In this document: positions 6,035 to 9,685 of the stretch, one piece after another
How positions within the stretch are numbered: position 1 is the first letter of the stretch
Layout of the letters: each line of letters opens with the position of its first letter
Origin: Bacteroidaceae bacterium
GTDB lineage: Bacteria > Bacteroidota > Bacteroidia > Bacteroidales > Bacteroidaceae
Direction of reading: 5' to 3'
Length of the DNA stretch: 9,685 bases
Assembly (NCBI GenBank): GCA_900752815.1
Contig: CAADWS010000187.1
Span: 1 to 9,685 of the forward strand
Made by a program: the position numbers and the translations under genes
Notes under the pieces: model-generated
What the model was told of the DNA's origin: nothing
Databases searched by the model: none
Seen by the model: only the letters and a program-made list of their open reading frames with translations

Positions 6035-9000
6035 TCAGGGCTTGTCGCTCATTTCGAGCACCAGCCGGCCGCCCTTCAGCACTTCCTCCTGCGGAATCTT
6101 GAAACTGCGGAGCCGGCGGCCGTTGAGACGGGCTGAGCGGACATATTTGTTTTCGGCCGAAGCGTTGCGGGCTTCGATGACAAAGGTCTTTCCGCGGCCG
6201 TAGCGGCCGTCCAGATGGAGCGTGATGCGGGGATAGCGCGGAGTGCCCAGTTCGTAGATGGGGCTGAGACTGCACCCGCCGTCCATCTGGAAAAGGCCGA
6301 TGGCACTCATGACGAACCAGCTGCTCATCTGCCCCAGGTCTTCGTCGCCGGGATAGGCGTCGAAGGGCGTGATGCCGTAATATTGCTCCTGAATGGCCCG
6401 TACCCACTTTTGTGTGAGGTGGGGCGCACCGGCCCAGTTGAAGAGATAGGCCACCTCCATGGAGGTTTCGTTGCCGTGGTTGATGGGATAGTTGGCGAAA
6501 TCGTCGCCCGAGGCGTTGAAGTTGGCGGCAGCCGATTTCTGCATGGCGCTGTCGAGCCGTTCCACAAATCGCTGGCGCCCCATGAGGCGGATGAGTTTGT
6601 CGGGATTGTGCGGGACGAACCAGGTGTAGTTGAAGGCATTGCCTTCGGTGAAGCCTGGAGTGTGGTAAGGATTGAAAGGCGTTATCCATCGGCCTTCGGC
6701 ATCCTTTGGGCGGATGAATCCGGTTTGCGGGTCGAACAGGCGGGCCCAGGAGTCGGAGCGTTGCAGGAAGTGGCGGTAGTCGTCCTCGTGCCCGAGATAT
6801 TTGGCCATCTGCGCCAGGCACCAGTCGTCGTAGGCATATTCCATCGTGTTCGACGGGCGTCCCATTCCCTGCGGAATGTAACCGTATTTCATGTAGGGAA
6901 CCAGTTCCTCGATGCCCACGGTGCCGCCGCCTTCGTGTCGCTGCGGTGGCGTGAGGAGCATCTTCTTCAGCCCTTCGTAGGCGGTGGCGAGGTCGAAGTC
7001 GCGGATGCCGCTTTGCCAGGCTCCCCATATTTGCGAAACGACGTGCATGGCCACCATGACGCCGGTGTGTTCGATGCCGGCAGGGTCGGTGTTGAACCAT
7101 CCGCTGTTGCGGTAGAGGCTGATGGCAGAACGGGCCCACTGGCTGGAGAGTTCGGGGGCGATGAGGTTGAAAAGCTGCTGGTTGTCCCAGAAGGTGTTCC
7201 AGTATTCGCCGCTGACGATGCGGTCGGCGGGTGTTTCCAGCTGCCTGATTTGTTCGCATTCGTCGCGGAAGCGTCCGTCGGCATCGTTCCAGGAGGCTTT
7301 GGCCGCCAGAGCCCGGTAGAGGTTGGTATAGAATTTCCGCTGCTGCAGATAGTCGTCGGTTTCGATTTCTATGCGTCCGAGGTAGCCGTTCCATACGTCG
7401 CGGGCATGCTGTGCCACCTTTTCCAAATCCCATCCGTAGGGGCCGGCCAGTTCCGTCTGCAGGTTGTGGCGCGCACCGTTCAGGTCGACGAGCGAAACGC
7501 CGGTGCGCACCTTCACGGTGGTGGCTTCAGCAGCGGAGGCGAAGTTGAGGAAGAAGCCTACGTCGCCTTTCCCGTGTACTTCGCTGATGCCGTGCAGAAT
7601 GCCGGCTTCGGCATCGGTGTTTCCGACGCGGGTGTACTGTTCCTTGTCGCCGACACGCGGATTGACCCATCCGCCCATGGAAGTGAAGGGCCGGTCGAAC
7701 TGCATGACGAAGTAGACGGTATGATATTGTTCGGCCGTATAGTCCGTGCTGGAACCATAGTAGGTGGCGAAACCTTCCACTTCGCGGTCGCCGATCTTTG
7801 TGACGTGCGCGTCCTGCAGTTGATGGGGGTATTCACTGGGGGTGAAGAGGTCCACCAGCACGCGGGGCTCGCTGCATCCGGCCGGGAAGGTGTAGGCCTG
7901 GATGGAGGCGCGGTCGGTGGCCGAAACTTCGGCATGGATGTCGGTGTCGGTCAGGTGTACGGCGTATTTGCCGATGACAGCCTTTTCGCTGGCCTTGTCG
8001 ATGCGTGAGCGGTAGCCCAGGTCGGGATTGTTTTCCAGTCCCGGATTCACTTGGAGCGGTCCGCAGGTGGGCTGCATGAGGAATCCGTCGATGGTCCAGT
8101 CGCAGAAATGATTGAATCCGGCAATGTTTTCTATGGTATATTCATATCCGGCCTTCCACTTCTGCTCCTCGTTGTCGGGAGCAATCTGCACCATGCCGAA
8201 GGGCAGCGACACGCTGGGCTTGAACATCCAGCGGGAATTGCCGGTGCCCATGAGGAGATCGACGTCGTCGGACGGACGGTGAAGCGGGCGGGGCTGCAGC
8301 GTGACGGTATCGCTGTAGAGAACTTCTTTGCCGGACAGCACGGTGACGGGGCAGCGCTCCGTTCGGCCGGTGGCGGGAAGCGGAATTTGCTGGATGCTGT
8401 GTCCGGGTTCGACGTCGCGCCGGAAGGTTGTGCCGCCGCAGCGTATGGTCAGCCGGCCATGTTTTTCACGCTGGATGACTTCAACCAGCAGCGGGAGACT
8501 GCGTTGACCGTCTGTGCCGGCATATTCGAAGGGGGCCACCTTCAGGTCGGTGATGAGCGTCGGCCGCTCGGGAGCTACCGAGAAGCCTTCAGGGCCTGTC
8601 AGGCGGAGGCAGTCAAACACGCACCACCGGCCGCGTACGATGCCCACTTGCATCCGGTTGTGGCCGGTGTGGAGCCATTCGGCCGGAAATTCCGCAGTCC
8701 ATTCCACGGGTGCGGGGGCTTCCTCGCCGGTCAGCAGATGGTCGGACGACTGCCCTTCTATCGTCTTTTCCAGTCGGTGTCCGTTGATTTCCAACCGCAC
8801 GAGCGGGCTGTCCTTTTGGCTGACTCCTACCCAGCGGAAGGTGAGGCGGCAGAGTTGTCCCGGCGCCGCCGGCCGTCCCTGCAGATGGAAATGGAGCTGC
8901 GGAAAGTGGCGCGGATGGTAGCCGGCATAATATCCGCCTCCGCCCCAGATGTCCAGCGGACCGGGCAATGCGTAGGGCCAATGGCGCTCGCTGCCCGAAG

Positions 9001-9187
9001 GCCCGGTTTGCAGATGCTTCACGCCCGAGAAATGCATGAGAAAGTCGCGGTAATGATTGGGAGCCAGTGCAAATTCGGCTGCACTGTTGTCCTTTTTTCC
9101 AATTTCGAACAGGAGACTGTCGGCTTGGGTGTTCGTGTGCCCCAGCAGGCAAGCGGCCAGCAACAGGCAGGAAAGGTGTTTTTTCAT
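6035..9187 (-). CDS. Secreted multidomain GH92 family alpha-mannosidase
   Basis: Predicted exported alpha-mannosidase of family GH92 with accessory N-terminal domains; 1050 aa. The start at 9187 is chosen because MKKHLSCLLLAACLLGHTNTQA is a complete signal peptide with an A-rich upstream; ATG at 9214 is a less likely alternative. Cleavage after TQA22 is likely, though LAAC at 10-13 could serve as a short lipobox. Residues about 23-205 (FEIGKKDNSAAEF, RLEINGH, FDCLRL) resemble a galactose-binding-like jelly roll of the kind seen at the end of rhamnogalacturonan lyases. About 208-300 looks like an Ig-like linker, and GH92 starts near 304. E848 in TEGNAFNYTWF aligns with the general acid, and D948/D950 in GDEDLGQMSSW with the catalytic base pair. 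The protein ends in a beta segment (VLEMSDKP). It is convergent with guaA and has its own promoter. Confidence 0.92.
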   Translation of the reverse strand: MKKHLSCLLLAACLLGHTNTQADSLLFEIGKKDNSAAEFALAPNHYRDFLMHFSGVKHLQTGPSGSERHWPYALPGPLDIWGGGGYYAGYHPRHFPQLHFHLQGRPAAPGQLCRLTFRWVGVSQKDSPLVRLEINGHRLEKTIEGQSSDHLLTGEEAPAPVEWTAEFPAEWLHTGHNRMQVGIVRGRWCVFDCLRLTGPEGFSVAPERPTLITDLKVAPFEYAGTDGQRSLPLLVEVIQREKHGRLTIRCGGTTFRRDVEPGHSIQQIPLPATGRTERCPVTVLSGKEVLYSDTVTLQPRPLHRPSDDVDLLMGTGNSRWMFKPSVSLPFGMVQIAPDNEEQKWKAGYEYTIENIAGFNHFCDWTIDGFLMQPTCGPLQVNPGLENNPDLGYRSRIDKASEKAVIGKYAVHLTDTDIHAEVSATDRASIQAYTFPAGCSEPRVLVDLFTPSEYPHQLQDAHVTKIGDREVEGFATYYGSSTDYTAEQYHTVYFVMQFDRPFTSMGGWVNPRVGDKEQYTRVGNTDAEAGILHGISEVHGKGDVGFFLNFASAAEATTVKVRTGVSLVDLNGARHNLQTELAGPYGWDLEKVAQHARDVWNGYLGRIEIETDDYLQQRKFYTNLYRALAAKASWNDADGRFRDECEQIRQLETPADRIVSGEYWNTFWDNQQLFNLIAPELSSQWARSAISLYRNSGWFNTDPAGIEHTGVMVAMHVVSQIWGAWQSGIRDFDLATAYEGLKKMLLTPPQRHEGGGTVGIEELVPYMKYGYIPQGMGRPSNTMEYAYDDWCLAQMAKYLGHEDDYRHFLQRSDSWARLFDPQTGFIRPKDAEGRWITPFNPYHTPGFTEGNAFNYTWFVPHNPDKLIRLMGRQRFVERLDSAMQKSAAANFNASGDDFANYPINHGNETSMEVAYLFNWAGAPHLTQKWVRAIQEQYYGITPFDAYPGDEDLGQMSSWFVMSAIGLFQMDGGCSLSPIYELGTPRYPRITLHLDGRYGRGKTFVIEARNASAENKYVRSARLNGRRLRSFKIPQEEVLKGGRLVLEMSDKP

Positions 9188-9316
9188 AAGTATCCGTTTT
9201 TTGAGGAAATTCATGGATAGTGTAAACCTGGGGCGGCTGTGTGAAATCAGGAGCCGCCGTGCAGGCGGGAACGGCAGGAAAATCTTTTCCGGTCGGGGCA
9301 GCCGGTTTTCCTCAGC

Positions 9317-9365
9317 TTTGCCGGAAATCACAAAAGAGGGCTATCGCCAGCTGTTTTCCGGCAAA
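9317..9365. repeat. Perfect 11-bp inverted repeat at the GH92 promoter
   Basis: TTTGCCGGAAA (9317-9327) and TTTCCGGCAAA (9355-9365) are exact reverse complements separated by 27 bases. The right arm overlaps the minus-strand -7 box (9362-9369) and the predicted transcription start. It could be a regulator operator or fold as a hairpin at the very 5' end of the GH92 mRNA. Confidence 0.6.
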
Positions 9366-9369
9366 TGTA
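9362..9369 (-). promoter_or_regulatory. -7 promoter box for the leftward GH92 gene
   Basis: On the minus strand this reads TACATTTG, an exact match to TAnnTTTG. It predicts a start near 9356 and a long 5' UTR of about 168 bases before the ATG at 9187. No -33 box is obvious. It is the only perfect -7 match I found upstream of this gene on that strand. Confidence 0.55.
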
Positions 9370-9443
9370 ATGATTCTCTGTCGAAGTGTTTGTGCCGGTA
9401 GCCGTTTTTTTATAAAAGAGCGGGTATTTCTTCTTAATTTGTG

Positions 9444-9451
9444 TACTTTTG
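9444..9451 (+). promoter_or_regulatory. Rightward -7 promoter box for an element beyond the window
   Basis: TACTTTTG exactly matches TAnnTTTG and faces away from the GH92 gene. The spacing to the first downstream ATG (9468) is short. The transcript runs toward the window end; its main gene is not visible here. Confidence 0.55.
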
Positions 9452-9467
9452 TAGGAGTTCAGGGAAA

Positions 9468-9506
9468 ATGTGCGGAACGGCCCCCGTTTTCCGGCCTCAG
9501 CAATGA
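9468..9506 (+). CDS. Possible 12-aa ORF after the right-edge promoter
   Basis: This ORF encodes MCGTAPVFRPQQ. Its stop overlaps the next ATG as ATGA, and the overlap sits in a hairpin with GCAA tetraloop (CCTCA 9495-9499 with TGAGG 9504-9508). The arrangement resembles sORF1 of the carA leader, also 12 aa and ending QQ, but the shared layout may be chance. Confidence 0.2.
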   Translation: MCGTAPVFRPQQ

Positions 9507-9592
9507 GGATATGCGGGTGCGCACCGGCGGCCCGGGCAGCCTTGTGCTGCAAACGGAATTCCCTGTCGGTTCTTATTTTGTTCCTTTTATAA
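9503..9592 (+). CDS. Possible 29-aa ORF with hydrophobic end
   Basis: It begins MRICGCAPAARAALCC and ends LSVLILFLL. It has four cysteines and a hydrophobic C-terminal run that could touch the membrane. It overlaps the preceding tiny ORF by ATGA. No family is recognised, and codon or conservation support is lacking, so it may not be a gene. Confidence 0.2.
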   Translation: MRICGCAPAARAALCCKRNSLSVLILFLL

Positions 9593-9647
9593 ACGTGAAT
9601 TCGGTATAACTACTACAAAGACATATTACCGGAAATTCAGGAGAAAA

Positions 9648-9685
9648 ACAGTCAGTACTTTCGTAAAAACTAAAGTACTGACAGA
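9648..9685. repeat. Right-edge copies of the 21-bp repeat in inverted orientation
   Basis: One unit with core TCAGTACTTT at 9652-9661 reads rightward and is nearly identical to unit 1 of the array at 2521-2604. A second unit reads leftward with AAAGTACTGA at 9672-9681. The two form an 11-bp stem (with flanking G/C) around a 10-base loop. The window ends inside this element, so more copies may follow. Confidence 0.8.

Noticed and set aside
5931..7433. 500-aa minus-strand open frame overlapping the GH92 gene in another frame
   Set aside because: Arg/Pro/His-rich off-frame translation of the same gene; no family features.
6215..8008. 597-aa plus-strand open frame opposite the large GH92 gene
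   Set aside because: Antisense shadow caused by GC-biased third positions; no recognisable motifs, while the minus-strand frame has full GH92 signatures.

Overview
The window looks like a chromosomal stretch from a GC-rich member of the Bacteroidetes, most likely Bacteroidales. The reasons are two family GH92 alpha-mannosidase-type exoenzymes, repeated perfect matches to the Bacteroidetes -7 promoter box TAnnTTTG (as TACTTTTG or TACATTTG), A-rich rather than strongly Shine-Dalgarno start contexts, and the sequence character of CarA and GuaA. I cannot name the genus from sequence alone. I saw no tRNA, rRNA, CRISPR array, transposase or phage gene.

Layout. A secreted GH92 enzyme (124-2403, +) has its own promoter and is followed by two strong GC hairpins. 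A 723-base gap (2404-3126) comes next. It holds a four-copy tandem array of a 21-bp repeat (2521-2604), a GC-rich stretch, and a promoter (2804-2811). That promoter drives a roughly 235-base structured leader ending in a textbook intrinsic terminator (3025-3051), 75 bases ahead of carA (3127-4287, +). carA has its own terminator and is followed by the separately promoted guaA (4385-5908, +), which also ends in a strong terminator. A second, larger GH92 protein with added N-terminal beta-type domains is convergent with guaA (6035-9187, -). The right edge (9188-9685) has no long gene. It contains the GH92 promoter with an 11-bp inverted repeat, a rightward promoter followed by two overlapping tiny ORFs, and further copies of the 21-bp repeat in inverted orientation, cut by the window end.

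The genes form two functional themes. The outer pair are exported glycan-degrading enzymes, predicted to release mannose from host or yeast-type mannosides, and no SusC/SusD or regulator lies beside them here. The inner pair are cytoplasmic glutamine amidotransferases: CarA feeds carbamoyl phosphate to arginine and pyrimidine synthesis, and GuaA makes GMP.

The most interesting element is the carA leader. It contains chained ATGA-overlapping small ORFs. One encodes MKRRPCRR, using the Arg codons CGA CGA ... AGA AGA, and the last ends two bases before the terminator stem. A long-range helix and a CCUACC/GGUAGG pairing could act as an antiterminator. I infer an arginine-responsive transcription attenuator of carA, but this is unproven. 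The 21-bp repeat family is the second unexplained signal.
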